This document shows positions 7,381 through 15,079 of a stretch of DNA of 64,000 nucleotides, piece by piece. Each line of letters opens with the position of its first letter. Within the stretch, counting starts at the first letter, position 1. Source of the stretch: Daejeonella sp. H1SJ63 (GTDB lineage Bacteria; Bacteroidota; Bacteroidia; Sphingobacteriales; Sphingobacteriaceae); contig NZ_JARKMZ010000028.1 of assembly GCF_029360775.1 (NCBI RefSeq), positions 1 through 64,000 on the forward strand, given 5' to 3'. The notes beneath the pieces were generated by a model. The model was not told where the DNA came from. It made no database searches and saw only the letters and a list, made by a program, of their open reading frames with translations. The position numbers and the translations under genes were made by a program.

Positions 7381-7839
7381 ATGGAAACTAAACAAAATTT
7401 AAAGGTAGCTGAGGTAAAATTAACCTACAAGACATCAGTAAAGGCATCTGACAGACCGCAGATTAACTCATCGGTTGAAGTTTATACCGTTTTGAAAGAG
7501 AACTGGAACTTTGAAATTATTGAGTTCATTGAGGAATTTAAGATTATACTGCTTAACAGGGCTAACAGGGTTTTAGGGATTGTACCTATCTCTGTAGGTG
7601 GTACAGCAGGGACGATAGCTGATCCAAAGGTGATATTTGTTTCAGCACTTAAATGCAATGCATCATCAGTGATTTTGGTCCATAATCATCCCAGTGGTAA
7701 CCTTAAACCTAGCCAGGCAGATATAGAGCTTACAAGAAAATTAAAAGCAGCAGGACAGTTTTTAGATCTACCAGTACTAGATCATATAATCCTGACAAGA
7801 GATGCATACTTTAGTTTTGCAGATGAAGGATTAATCTAA
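7381..7839 (+). CDS. RadC-family JAB-domain protein
   Basis: This 152-aa protein consists essentially of the RadC-type JAB domain. The metal-site signature HNHPSG followed by SxxD (VHNHPSGNLKPSQADIEL, about residues 101-118) and the downstream LDHIILTRDAYFSFADEG block are intact. The N-terminal helix-hairpin-helix part of full-length RadC is missing. This short form is very common on Bacteroidota mobile elements, usually of unknown function; a metalloprotease or nucleic-acid role has been proposed for the fold. It follows the 100-nt palindrome and is the last gene before the right island end. The start ATG at 7381 follows an A-rich leader with no clear ribosome binding site. Confidence 0.88.
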   Translation: METKQNLKVAEVKLTYKTSVKASDRPQINSSVEVYTVLKENWNFEIIEFIEEFKIILLNRANRVLGIVPISVGGTAGTIADPKVIFVSALKCNASSVILVHNHPSGNLKPSQADIELTRKLKAAGQFLDLPVLDHIILTRDAYFSFADEGLI

Positions 7840-7883
7840 AGGAATTGTAAATTAGAATTTAAACAGAAAGGAGGTTTTTTTAA

Positions 7884-7901
7884 GAGACAAACGCGAGACA
7901 A
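7884..7901 (+). repeat. Two GAGACAA heptamers, right island end
   Basis: GAGACAA at 7884 and 7895 (11 bp apart) has the same orientation as the three copies at the left end. Together they frame the island as expected for recombinase arm sites. Confidence 0.5.
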
Positions 7902-8070
7902 AAAACCAAATTCTTGGTTAAATCAGGGAATTTGGAACAGAGATTATAAATTAATTATTTAACAGGTCTCAATTGAAAACATAAGGAAAATAGGCATTTA
8001 AGCGACAATAACGTCAAATTGATGATAGAATTGAATGGTCTGAAAAACGGTGAGAATTACGAAAATTGCT

Positions 8071-8109
8071 TTATGAGTCTTCTACTCTAACCAACTGAGC
8101 TATGGGCGC
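8071..8109 (-). repeat. attR: 39-bp direct repeat (orphan tRNA 5' half)
   Basis: This is identical to 1261-1299. It has the acceptor 5' strand, D arm and anticodon loop but no 3' half, so it cannot encode a tRNA. Any transcript from the ancestral promoter at 8191-8220 would produce a truncated tRNA-like 5' fragment. Confidence 0.92.
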
Positions 8110-8190
8110 AGGACTCGTCCGCCGTAGCTTTAACTAAGACGACTCGTGTATTTCTCACCTGTATTAAACTCTGGTGGTTAAACGAGGTTG

Positions 8191-8220
8191 CAAATCTATA
8201 TAAATGCATTGGAATTCAAA
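8191..8220 (-). promoter_or_regulatory. Ancestral tRNA promoter, displaced by the island
   Basis: On the minus strand, TTTG (8220-8217), an 18-nt spacer and TAGATTTG (8198-8191) match the Bacteroidota promoter consensus exactly. It points at the orphan tRNA half at 8071-8109. Confidence 0.65.
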
Positions 8221-8329
8221 AATAGAATTCAGAAAACTATTTTTTATGCATTTCTCATCCTGAAATAACTATCTACTTGAATAAACAATTCCTGAATATA
8301 AATTGATTTGTAGAACTAAGGATCTGAGA

Positions 8330-10138
8330 TTAATCCAGTACCTGAGCCTCAGATTCTTCAAATTCGCCTTGATCAACTGATACAAATGGCTGGTTTGGGA
8401 TCTTTATACAGAATTTACTGCCTTTATTCAGTTCGCTTTCTACCCGGATGGTACCGCCGTTTTTCTCAACGAAATCTTTGCATAATAACAGGCCCAGTCC
8501 GGTGCCCTGCTCATTCTCAGTACCCGGGGTAGTAAAGGTTTCCTGCTCAAATAGCTTCTTCTGGTTTGCTTCTGATATTCCAACCCCGGTATCTCTGCAG
8601 CAGATCACTGAATATTCACCTTCAGTTCCTGAGCTCAGAATGATACTTCCGCCACGTTTCGAAAACTTAGCCGCATTCGAGATCAGGTTTCTCATTACCA
8701 GCTGAATCATATCCTTGTCGGCATAAACGATGCAGCTCTCGTCAATATTATTCTCAACCTTCAGCATTTTCTCTGCAATAGCATTCTCAAAAAGATGAAG
8801 TATGTTATCGCAGACTTCCTTTAAATTGAAATGTACCGGGTTGATCATCTCTCCCTGAAGCTGACTCCTCGACCAGAACAGAAGATTTTCTAGTAGTCCG
8901 GTGGTGTATCCGATATTACGTGACAGAACAGGAATAAAGGCATGAAACTCCTCATCAGAGATTGCGCCTTCATTCAGTAGTTTAATGATATCATTCAGGT
9001 TGATTAGTGGTCCGCGCAGATCATGAGAAATGATGGAGAATAGACGATCTTTTAGTTTATTGGTTGCCTGTAGCTGTTCAGACTGAGTTCTGATTTTGTT
9101 TTCGATATAAACCTGATCTGTAATATCTCTAACCAGCAAAATTAAGCCGCTGTAAATAAGTGTATCCTCAAATAGGGGACTCAGATTCACTTCAAGGAAA
9201 ACAGGTTTTCCGTTTTTTTGAATTTCGATCTTGATCCGTCCGGGTTTCTTTTTCTGAATGAATTCCAGAAGCTCTGATTGCCCCTCAAAGATGCTGTCAA
9301 TATTTCTGCCGATCATACTTTCACCCCTCAATGAAAATATTTTTCTGGATTCCCTGTTCAGGTCGATGATTCGTCCCATGCTATCAGCTACGATCAATCC
9401 CTGGTTCATGGCATCAATTACCTTATCCCGGGCAACCGGAATAATGTCCATCAGTTTAAATTTAACTAATCCGACGCTGATAGCAAGTGCTGTAATTATA
9501 AATGCAAATGGCGTACTGTCAACATGCCCCATTGGTCTGAATCCCATCAGGTATGCAATATTTGCAATCCAGGGAATAAAGGCGGCAATCATGACTGATA
9601 AATGCTGTTTTTTGAAAACAGGGTCTGATCTTCTGAACTTATCGATCAGCAGATATACCCCCCATGCCAGGAGCAAATAAAAATATACGGTATGCACCAC
9701 GTACCATGGACCGGTTTGTATACTTAACAGGGGGAAGTCGCCTGAGCGATCAACAGAAACACTTTTATAATGAAGGTGATGCAAATTGTTTGTCCAGACC
9801 AGAAGCAGGGTAATTACCGGAACCTTCATCAGAAGGATGAAATTGGTGGTCGAAAGCCATTTGTCTCTTCCAGTATATCTGGAGATAAACAGAAGCCAGA
9901 ACGCCGGAATAAATGAGATGCCAAGGTATTCAATATTGATCCAGAATAACATCTCATCCAGAGTGGAACTTGAGAGTTCAAATCCATAACTTAGCGCCCA
10001 AATGGCAATGCCAAGCATCATAAATCCAAACCAGCGAACCACAATTTCATATCTGCGAAAGATCCAGTAACACATATAAAATGTGATCAAGCCACAGAGA
10101 ATCAGAATGATGGAGTAGATGTTCGGATTAAAGGTCAT
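8330..10138 (-). CDS. 7TM-PAS sensor histidine kinase
   Basis: This 602-aa inner-membrane sensor kinase has seven hydrophobic segments in the first 225 residues, matching the histidine-kinase N-terminal 7TM region. A PAS domain follows (about 235-345, with GRIIDLNRESRKIFSL), then a HisKA dimerisation helix with the phospho-acceptor H372 in ISHDLRGP, and a HATPase domain with NLISNAAKF, RDTGVGIS and GTGLGLLL boxes. All catalytic boxes look intact. No response regulator is adjacent, so it is an orphan kinase here; the divergent neighbour is a HAD phosphatase. The ligand of the 7TM part is unknown. Confidence 0.9.
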   Translation of the reverse strand: MTFNPNIYSIILILCGLITFYMCYWIFRRYEIVVRWFGFMMLGIAIWALSYGFELSSSTLDEMLFWINIEYLGISFIPAFWLLFISRYTGRDKWLSTTNFILLMKVPVITLLLVWTNNLHHLHYKSVSVDRSGDFPLLSIQTGPWYVVHTVYFYLLLAWGVYLLIDKFRRSDPVFKKQHLSVMIAAFIPWIANIAYLMGFRPMGHVDSTPFAFIITALAISVGLVKFKLMDIIPVARDKVIDAMNQGLIVADSMGRIIDLNRESRKIFSLRGESMIGRNIDSIFEGQSELLEFIQKKKPGRIKIEIQKNGKPVFLEVNLSPLFEDTLIYSGLILLVRDITDQVYIENKIRTQSEQLQATNKLKDRLFSIISHDLRGPLINLNDIIKLLNEGAISDEEFHAFIPVLSRNIGYTTGLLENLLFWSRSQLQGEMINPVHFNLKEVCDNILHLFENAIAEKMLKVENNIDESCIVYADKDMIQLVMRNLISNAAKFSKRGGSIILSSGTEGEYSVICCRDTGVGISEANQKKLFEQETFTTPGTENEQGTGLGLLLCKDFVEKNGGTIRVESELNKGSKFCIKIPNQPFVSVDQGEFEESEAQVLD

Positions 10139-10184
10139 TCAATAATATGTCTGATGAGGTCAGAATTGTTTTTACACTAAAGAT

Positions 10185-10823
10185 ATGAATAAGATTAGCA
10201 ATATAATTTTTGATTATGGCAATGTGATATTCACAATAGATTTTAAGCGTGCACAGCAAAGTTTTACCGATCTGGGTATTAAAGATGTTGAGCATTTTTT
10301 TTCTCATGCAGGGCATGCCCCGATTTTCGATCAGTTTGAACGGGGCTTAATTTCAGCTGAAGAATTCAGGGAGGGCATCCGGAAAATCATCGGAAATCCT
10401 GAACTGACAGACGATCAGATTGATAATGCATGGAATTCTCTGTTGATCGGAGTACCTGAGCCTAATCATGATTTACTGCTCAAAGTCAAAGACCAATACC
10501 GTACTTTTCTGCTGAGTAATAATAATGAGATTCATTACAACTGGATCATCGATTATTTGAGAAGGGAGCACCATCTCGACTCAAATGCGATCTTTTTTGA
10601 AAAGGATTATTACTCTCATCTCATGAAAATGCGCAAGCCCAATCCTGAGATTTTTGAATATGTTTTAAAGGAACATCAGCTTGATCCGGCAGAAACTTTG
10701 TTCATTGATGACAGTCCCCAGCATTTAAAGACAGCAGCAAATCTGGGTCTGCATACACATTTGCTTACAAAGGATGAAAGCCTGGAAAATTTTCTATACT
10801 CTTCAGGAATACTCAAAAAATAA
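10185..10823 (+). CDS. HAD-family phosphatase, YihX-like
   Basis: This 212-aa cytoplasmic HAD hydrolase has motif I IFDYGNVIF near the N-terminus, motif II in FLLSNNNEIH, a lysine in KMRKPNPEIF (motif III) and motif IV in LFIDDSPQHL. The FDxGNV form of motif I, with Gly where many HADs have the second Asp, is normal for the YihX-type subfamily, whose E. coli member removes phosphate from glucose-1-phosphate. The actual substrate is uncertain. It is divergent from the sensor kinase with a 46-bp gap. Length is typical. Confidence 0.85.
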   Translation: MNKISNIIFDYGNVIFTIDFKRAQQSFTDLGIKDVEHFFSHAGHAPIFDQFERGLISAEEFREGIRKIIGNPELTDDQIDNAWNSLLIGVPEPNHDLLLKVKDQYRTFLLSNNNEIHYNWIIDYLRREHHLDSNAIFFEKDYYSHLMKMRKPNPEIFEYVLKEHQLDPAETLFIDDSPQHLKTAANLGLHTHLLTKDESLENFLYSSGILKK

Positions 10824-10908
10824 AATCCGGATTACACTGATTATATGGTCTGCTATCAGATTTACTGCTGTTCAGGGAACTGCTTAACGGCAAGGGAAAA
10901 TTTAGAAA

Positions 10909-12084
10909 TTAATCCAGTTTACGACGTTTTTTTTCAGCATTGATCAGGCGTAATTCCCTGCTCATTTGTCCGGCAACCGATGTGTTTTCCTCAGCTCTTC
11001 TGAACAGATAGGGCATCACCGCTTTTACTGGTCCGTACGGGACATATTTTGCCACATTATAGCCAGAAGCAGCGAGGTTAAAACTTAAATTATCACTCAT
11101 GCCAAGAAGCTGTGAGAAGAACACATGTCCGTGATTGTGAGGAATACCGTCTTTGTCCAGAAGTTCTGCCAATAAGCGACAACTATTTTCATTATGCGTA
11201 CCGGCAATAAATGAAATATTCGCAATATTATCCAGACAGAATTTCAAAGCGTCATTATAATCTCTGTCGGTCGATTCCTTGTCTTTATTTATTGGTGAGG
11301 GATAATTTAATTCTTCAGCCCGTTTACGTTCCTTTTCCATGTATGCCCCACGTACGAGCTTGGCTCCAAGGAAAAAGCCTTCTTTTTTTGCAATTTTATG
11401 ATCAGCTTTCAGTGAATCCAGTTTATCATTTCTATATAACTGATAGGTATTGAATACAATAGCATTTTCCTGATTGTATCTGCGCATCATTTCCAAAGCG
11501 AGAGAATCAATCGTATCCTGTATCCAGCTTTCTTCAGCATCGATCATCACCCTGACGTTCAGGTCATATGCATATCCGCAAATCCGGTCGATCCTGCTTT
11601 TGATCCGCTCAAACTCTGCGTTCTTGCCTGTGTCCAGAGCTTGTTTGGTATCTGTTTTCTCCAGCAAAGCAAATCTTGCCAGTCCGGTACTTTTAAACAC
11701 GGTAAATGGAATCCGTTCATCTCCATCTGCACGCTTAATTGTTTTCATGATCTCCTCACAGGTGGCATCAAAAATTTCTTCATCTTCTTCGCCTTCCACA
11801 GAATAGTCCAGGATCGACCCAACACCGCCTGCATCAAGCTGATTTACCGTTTTTTCACAATCCTGAATGCTCTCTCCGCCGCAAAAATGACGAAAAATGG
11901 TCGATTGGATCAGTGATTGGATGGGTAAACCGATCTTAAGGGCGAAAATGGTTATTGGAGGACCTATCTTCGTAAGGAAATTGACGTTGATCATCCTGAA
12001 CAGCCAGTATGCACGATTCAGATCTGCATTCGTTTTACCACGAAAAGCAATCTCAGTGTCGTCAAAAGAAAGATTTTGGTTCAT
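10909..12084 (-). CDS. putA: Proline dehydrogenase
   Basis: This 391-aa FAD-dependent proline dehydrogenase, in monofunctional form, oxidises L-proline to pyrroline-5-carboxylate and passes electrons to the membrane quinone pool. Visible family features are GAKLVRGAYMEKER (beta-barrel strand with the substrate arginine region), GTHNENS, and the C-terminal YVPYGPVKAVMPYLFRRAEEN block, where the paired arginines bind proline carboxylate. No aldehyde dehydrogenase domain is fused, unlike the PutA of proteobacteria, so the second step must be encoded elsewhere. It is divergent from the S4-aroB pair. The symbol prodh would be equally correct. Confidence 0.92.
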   Translation of the reverse strand: MNQNLSFDDTEIAFRGKTNADLNRAYWLFRMINVNFLTKIGPPITIFALKIGLPIQSLIQSTIFRHFCGGESIQDCEKTVNQLDAGGVGSILDYSVEGEEDEEIFDATCEEIMKTIKRADGDERIPFTVFKSTGLARFALLEKTDTKQALDTGKNAEFERIKSRIDRICGYAYDLNVRVMIDAEESWIQDTIDSLALEMMRRYNQENAIVFNTYQLYRNDKLDSLKADHKIAKKEGFFLGAKLVRGAYMEKERKRAEELNYPSPINKDKESTDRDYNDALKFCLDNIANISFIAGTHNENSCRLLAELLDKDGIPHNHGHVFFSQLLGMSDNLSFNLAASGYNVAKYVPYGPVKAVMPYLFRRAEENTSVAGQMSRELRLINAEKKRRKLD

Positions 12085-12163
12085 AGCCGGGAGGCTTTTT
12101 ATAATTGGTTATGGCTACAAAGTTAGAAATAATGAGAGATTAAGATGCCATTAAAAAAATTGT

Positions 12164-12171
12164 AAATTTGT
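12164..12171 (+). promoter_or_regulatory. -7 element TAAATTTG before the S4 gene
   Basis: TAAATTTG is an exact TAnnTTTG match ending 3 nt before the ATG at 12175. If used, it would give a transcript starting at or near the start codon. No clear -33 TTTG is seen, so the call is modest. Confidence 0.4.
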
Positions 12172-12174
12172 ACT

Positions 12175-12381
12175 ATGCTTGATTTTACATTAGAAGGAGA
12201 ATTCATACCTCTGATTCAGTTGCTGAAAGCCACAAACATTGTTCAAAGTGGTGGCGAAGCGCAAATGCTGGTATCAGATGGAGAAGTAAAATATAATGGA
12301 GAAATTGATTACCGTAAACGTCTGAAAGTAAGACGTGGGGATATCGTTGAGTGCAGGGGCCAAAAAATAAAAGTTAAATGA
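12175..12381 (+). CDS. S4-domain RNA-binding protein
   Basis: This 68-aa protein is nearly all S4 domain: FIPLIQLLKATNIVQSGGEA, LVSDGEVKYNGE, KRLKVRRGDIVE. It is similar to YbcJ-type small S4 proteins, which bind structured RNA, probably ribosomal or tRNA. It overlaps the 3-dehydroquinate synthase gene by four bases (ATGA), so translation is coupled. The pairing with aroB has no obvious functional reason. Confidence 0.88.
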   Translation: MLDFTLEGEFIPLIQLLKATNIVQSGGEAQMLVSDGEVKYNGEIDYRKRLKVRRGDIVECRGQKIKVK

Positions 12382-13433
12382 AACCTATTAAAAGTATAAG
12401 TTATTCGGTTTTTTTCGGGGACAGCCTTCAGGAATTACGAAATTTTTTAAATGAAAAGAACTACAGTAAGGTATTTGTTCTTGTAGACAGTAATACAGAG
12501 ATTCATTGCCTGCCAATTCTTCAGAATGCCCTTGGCGACATTGAATTTGACCTTATAGAAGTAAGTCCCGGAGAGGAAAATAAGAATATAGATTTCTGTA
12601 TCGGTATCTGGAGAATGCTTCTTGATTTCGGAGCAGACCGCAACAGTATCATGATCAATCTGGGAGGAGGGGTGATTACCGATATGGGGGGCTTTGCCGC
12701 TTCAACCTTTAAGCGGGGTATTGATTTTGTGCAGGTTCCAACTACCCTGCTTTCGCAGGTGGATGCTTCTGTTGGTGGTAAGACTGGTATTGATATGGAA
12801 AATGTCAAAAACATCATCGGTACTTTTACTCAGCCTAAAGCAGTGTTCATTTACAGCGGGTTTTTAAAAACACTGAGTGAAAGGGAACTGCGTTCAGGAT
12901 ATGCCGAAGTAATTAAGCATGGAATGATCTATGACCGAAACCTTTTCAATATGCTCAGGGATATAACACCGGCAGATTTGAATGATCAGATCATACACCG
13001 TTCGGTTGAAATTAAGAATGAAGTGGTTATTGAAGATCCGCTGGAGAAGGGACTGCGTAAAATATTGAATTTCGGGCATACCATAGGCCATGCGGTTGAA
13101 AGCTGGTCGCTCAGGCATGATAAGATGCCTCTTCTTCATGGGGAGGCTATTGCCATCGGGTTTATTTGTGAAGCATGGCTGTCTGTCAGGAAAAACGGAC
13201 TGAAACCATCAGAACTGGATGAAATCGTAAAAGCATTGAAGAATATTTATCCTTTCTATAAACTCAACAAAGCCAGTTATACGGATCTGCTTGAGATTAT
13301 GAAAAATGATAAGAAGAACAATGCCGGAAAGATCAGTTTTTCATTGTTAAGTGAAATTGGAAAATGCGGCTATGATATTTTCTGTACCGGGGATGAAATT
13401 TTTGAAAGCCTTGATTATTACCTGACTGTTTGA
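12378..13433 (+). CDS. aroB: 3-dehydroquinate synthase
   Basis: This 351-aa enzyme converts DAHP to 3-dehydroquinate, the second step of the shikimate pathway, using NAD and a divalent metal. Diagnostic stretches are NLGGGVITDMGGFAAS (NAD binding), FVQVPTTLLSQVDASVGGKT, the metal-ligand FGHTIGHAVE and LHGEAIAIG. Length is normal. It is coupled to the preceding S4 gene by an ATGA overlap. The same window carries tyrA (54.2-55.4 kb), so two aromatic amino-acid steps are present but unlinked. Confidence 0.96.
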   Translation: MKPIKSISYSVFFGDSLQELRNFLNEKNYSKVFVLVDSNTEIHCLPILQNALGDIEFDLIEVSPGEENKNIDFCIGIWRMLLDFGADRNSIMINLGGGVITDMGGFAASTFKRGIDFVQVPTTLLSQVDASVGGKTGIDMENVKNIIGTFTQPKAVFIYSGFLKTLSERELRSGYAEVIKHGMIYDRNLFNMLRDITPADLNDQIIHRSVEIKNEVVIEDPLEKGLRKILNFGHTIGHAVESWSLRHDKMPLLHGEAIAIGFICEAWLSVRKNGLKPSELDEIVKALKNIYPFYKLNKASYTDLLEIMKNDKKNNAGKISFSLLSEIGKCGYDIFCTGDEIFESLDYYLTV

Positions 13434-13599
13434 GATTTTTATCATCTTTAAAATACAATCCCGTGCTTTAAAAAACTGAGCCTGGATATTTTTTGATTGC
13501 TATTGCTTTTCATTTTAAACTGATTCTGATGCAGAGCAGTTTCAGTTTTAAAATAAAGCCAGGAACCGTAGAAATAATTGTGATTGATTAAAAAAATGG

Positions 13600-13845
13600 T
13601 CACCAGGCTCTTAGCATTCCAACAATACCTACCATGATCCAGAACAGATTTAATACGGTATAGGCTCTGTCTTTTTTTAAAATTGCACACCAGGATAGCA
13701 GTGCGGCATCGGCAGTATTAAATATCCAGACAAATAGAAAAGGGCTTTCAGGTCCAAGCCAGCTGACCAGTGTAAAGCTTATAATGCGCATGATTACACC
13801 GATCATTTCAAACGTTTTGATATGTCGTAATATGAAATGATTCAT
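13600..13845 (-). CDS. Small membrane protein, three predicted helices
   Basis: An 81-aa protein, starting at the ATG at 13845 (an upstream ATG at 13881 would add a 12-aa hydrophilic extension). Three hydrophobic helices are visible: MIGVIMRIISFTLVSWL, FLFVWIFNTADAALLSW and LFWIMVGIVGMLRAW. The order helix-PF-helix-K-rich loop-helix resembles small inner-membrane proteins of the CBU_0592 type. No function can be assigned. It stands alone between aroB and a RidA-like gene. Confidence 0.55.
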   Translation of the reverse strand: MNHFILRHIKTFEMIGVIMRIISFTLVSWLGPESPFLFVWIFNTADAALLSWCAILKKDRAYTVLNLFWIMVGIVGMLRAW

Positions 13846-13956
13846 TCTGCAATAATGGGAAGTATTTACCGGATTCAGCACTCTGTTCAGATAAATTTTA
13901 GTCTGAATAGTTCAGATAAGCTATTCATTGCACTCCATTGATAAAAGCAGGGAGTT

Positions 13957-14412
13957 TTATTTTAAAGTAAAGGAGCTTGTTATTGCAATGCACGAATTTC
14001 TGGAGAGGGAATGAACCCCAACGATGGTTCTGGTATGTTTTCCGGTATCACCTAATACCTGATTGAAAAGATCGGATGCTCCGTTTGCCACTGCGGGGCC
14101 TTCGTTCCAGTTTTCAGCATTCTGAAAATAAATATCCAGATGATTAAGTCCCTCAATCTTTTCAAAGCCGATATGTTTCTGGATCTGACCAATAATATTC
14201 AGGGCACATATTCCCGCAGCCTCATAGCCCTGAGCAGTACTGATATCCACTCCTAAACGACCAGAATGCTGTAACTGTCCGTTTTTAATTGGGAACTGAA
14301 TGGCAACCCAGACAATTTTACCACGGATATTAACAGCCTGATATGAACCGCCGGGTTTTGGTAAATTGTCGTAATCGATGTTCAGTGCATTGATATTGTT
14401 CAGGATATTCAT
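13957..14412 (-). CDS. RidA/YjgF-like protein (about 150-aa class)
   Basis: This 151-aa cytoplasmic protein has the chorismate-mutase-like fold of the RidA superfamily. Supporting segments are GGSYQAVNIRGKIVWVAIQ at the first strands, GICALNIIGQIQKHIG helix, and HTRTIVGVHSLSRNSCIAI at the C-terminal strand. It belongs to the longer branch of the superfamily rather than the 125-aa imine deaminases. Canonical RidA removes reactive enamine/imine intermediates using an arginine; here the arginine in HTRTIVG is at the expected position, but activity is unproven. Confidence 0.8.
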   Translation of the reverse strand: MNILNNINALNIDYDNLPKPGGSYQAVNIRGKIVWVAIQFPIKNGQLQHSGRLGVDISTAQGYEAAGICALNIIGQIQKHIGFEKIEGLNHLDIYFQNAENWNEGPAVANGASDLFNQVLGDTGKHTRTIVGVHSLSRNSCIAITSSFTLK

Positions 14413-14469
14413 TTGTAGATCAGATTGTAAGGGGTCTTCGCTTATCTGTTTTAAGAAAGTCAGAAAAGC

Positions 14470-15018
14470 TTACAGCTTTTCTGCTGCGGTAATATTTGTT
14501 TTAAACTCAGGATTGTCAAATACATTTTTGGAGAATTTATAACGGCTGTAGCTGTCTATATCAATAAAGCCCTTTTTCTCAATGTAATCTCCGCTGACGA
14601 TTACCTGATCACCTGTTTTTAATGTTTTGATGGTTTTTGATAATGCTGCATCAATCACCGAGCTGCTCAAAACAATTGCTTTTTCTGCACTTTGATTATC
14701 CGGGTCTATAGTCATGCCTAATTTCACATCTGTGGAAGCCGGGTTTTGTGAATTTTGCTTAATCTCGAGAACTTTTGCCTGCCACTTGTTGAATTTTAGG
14801 CTCAGGGTATCTTTTACATAGACTTTTACATCAATAACGCCCTGATCAAGAATTTTTCCCCGCAAAGTTTTATCCTCTCCGGCTGCATTTACCCTGTCTC
14901 TTAGCTCTTTCACATATTTTACAAAATTCATCTGATCTGCCGGACGTTTATCTTCAACAGTTTTTTGTCCGCAGGATGAAAAGCCCAGCATGATTAATGC
15001 AATGATCAAATTCTTCAT
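14470..15018 (-). CDS. Predicted lipoprotein, OB-fold-like
   Basis: This 182-aa protein has a short signal peptide and lipobox (LGFSSCG), so it should be lipid-anchored. The mature part has alternating beta-strand content with VIVSGDYIEKKGF and DIDSYSRYKFS, similar to the one-domain OB-fold lipoproteins often called tRNA_anti-like. No function can be assigned. It lies 61 bp downstream of the penicillin acylase gene on the same strand, so the two may be co-transcribed. Confidence 0.7.
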   Translation of the reverse strand: MKNLIIALIMLGFSSCGQKTVEDKRPADQMNFVKYVKELRDRVNAAGEDKTLRGKILDQGVIDVKVYVKDTLSLKFNKWQAKVLEIKQNSQNPASTDVKLGMTIDPDNQSAEKAIVLSSSVIDAALSKTIKTLKTGDQVIVSGDYIEKKGFIDIDSYSRYKFSKNVFDNPEFKTNITAAEKL

Positions 15019-15079
15019 AGATTTTTTAACTGATTTTAATCTGAAAATATGAATTCAAAATAAGTTAAATAAATAGTTT

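Larger units (their letters stand above)
1261..8109. mobile_element. 6.8-kb integrated island at a CAU tRNA
   Basis: The element is bounded by perfect 39-bp tRNA-derived repeats and contains genes of accessory type: a methyltransferase, a nuclease-like multidomain protein, a RadC-type JAB protein and several unknowns. The flanking genes are ordinary chromosomal genes. No complete integrase, transposase or relaxase is visible inside. Clusters of a GAGACAA heptamer about one helical turn apart lie inside both ends and could be recombinase arm sites. The element may be recombinase-deleted or a satellite that uses an integrase supplied in trans. It could also be one half of a larger island reduced by deletion. 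Confidence 0.85.
7840..8329. other. Right island end and ancestral tRNA upstream flank
   Basis: No gene is present. In order it holds two GAGACAA heptamers (7884, 7895), the 39-bp tRNA 5'-half repeat (8071-8109), then chromosomal sequence with the original tRNA promoter (8191-8220). The 74 bp between promoter and repeat differ from the 27-bp leader at the left end. Confidence 0.7.

Noticed and set aside
8071-8109. Second tRNA gene
   Set aside because: Only the 5' half is present. The T arm and 3' acceptor strand are missing, so it is an attachment-site remnant.
13448-13690. 80-aa minus-strand ORF after aroB
   Set aside because: It overlaps the better-supported membrane protein ORF and has no domain character.
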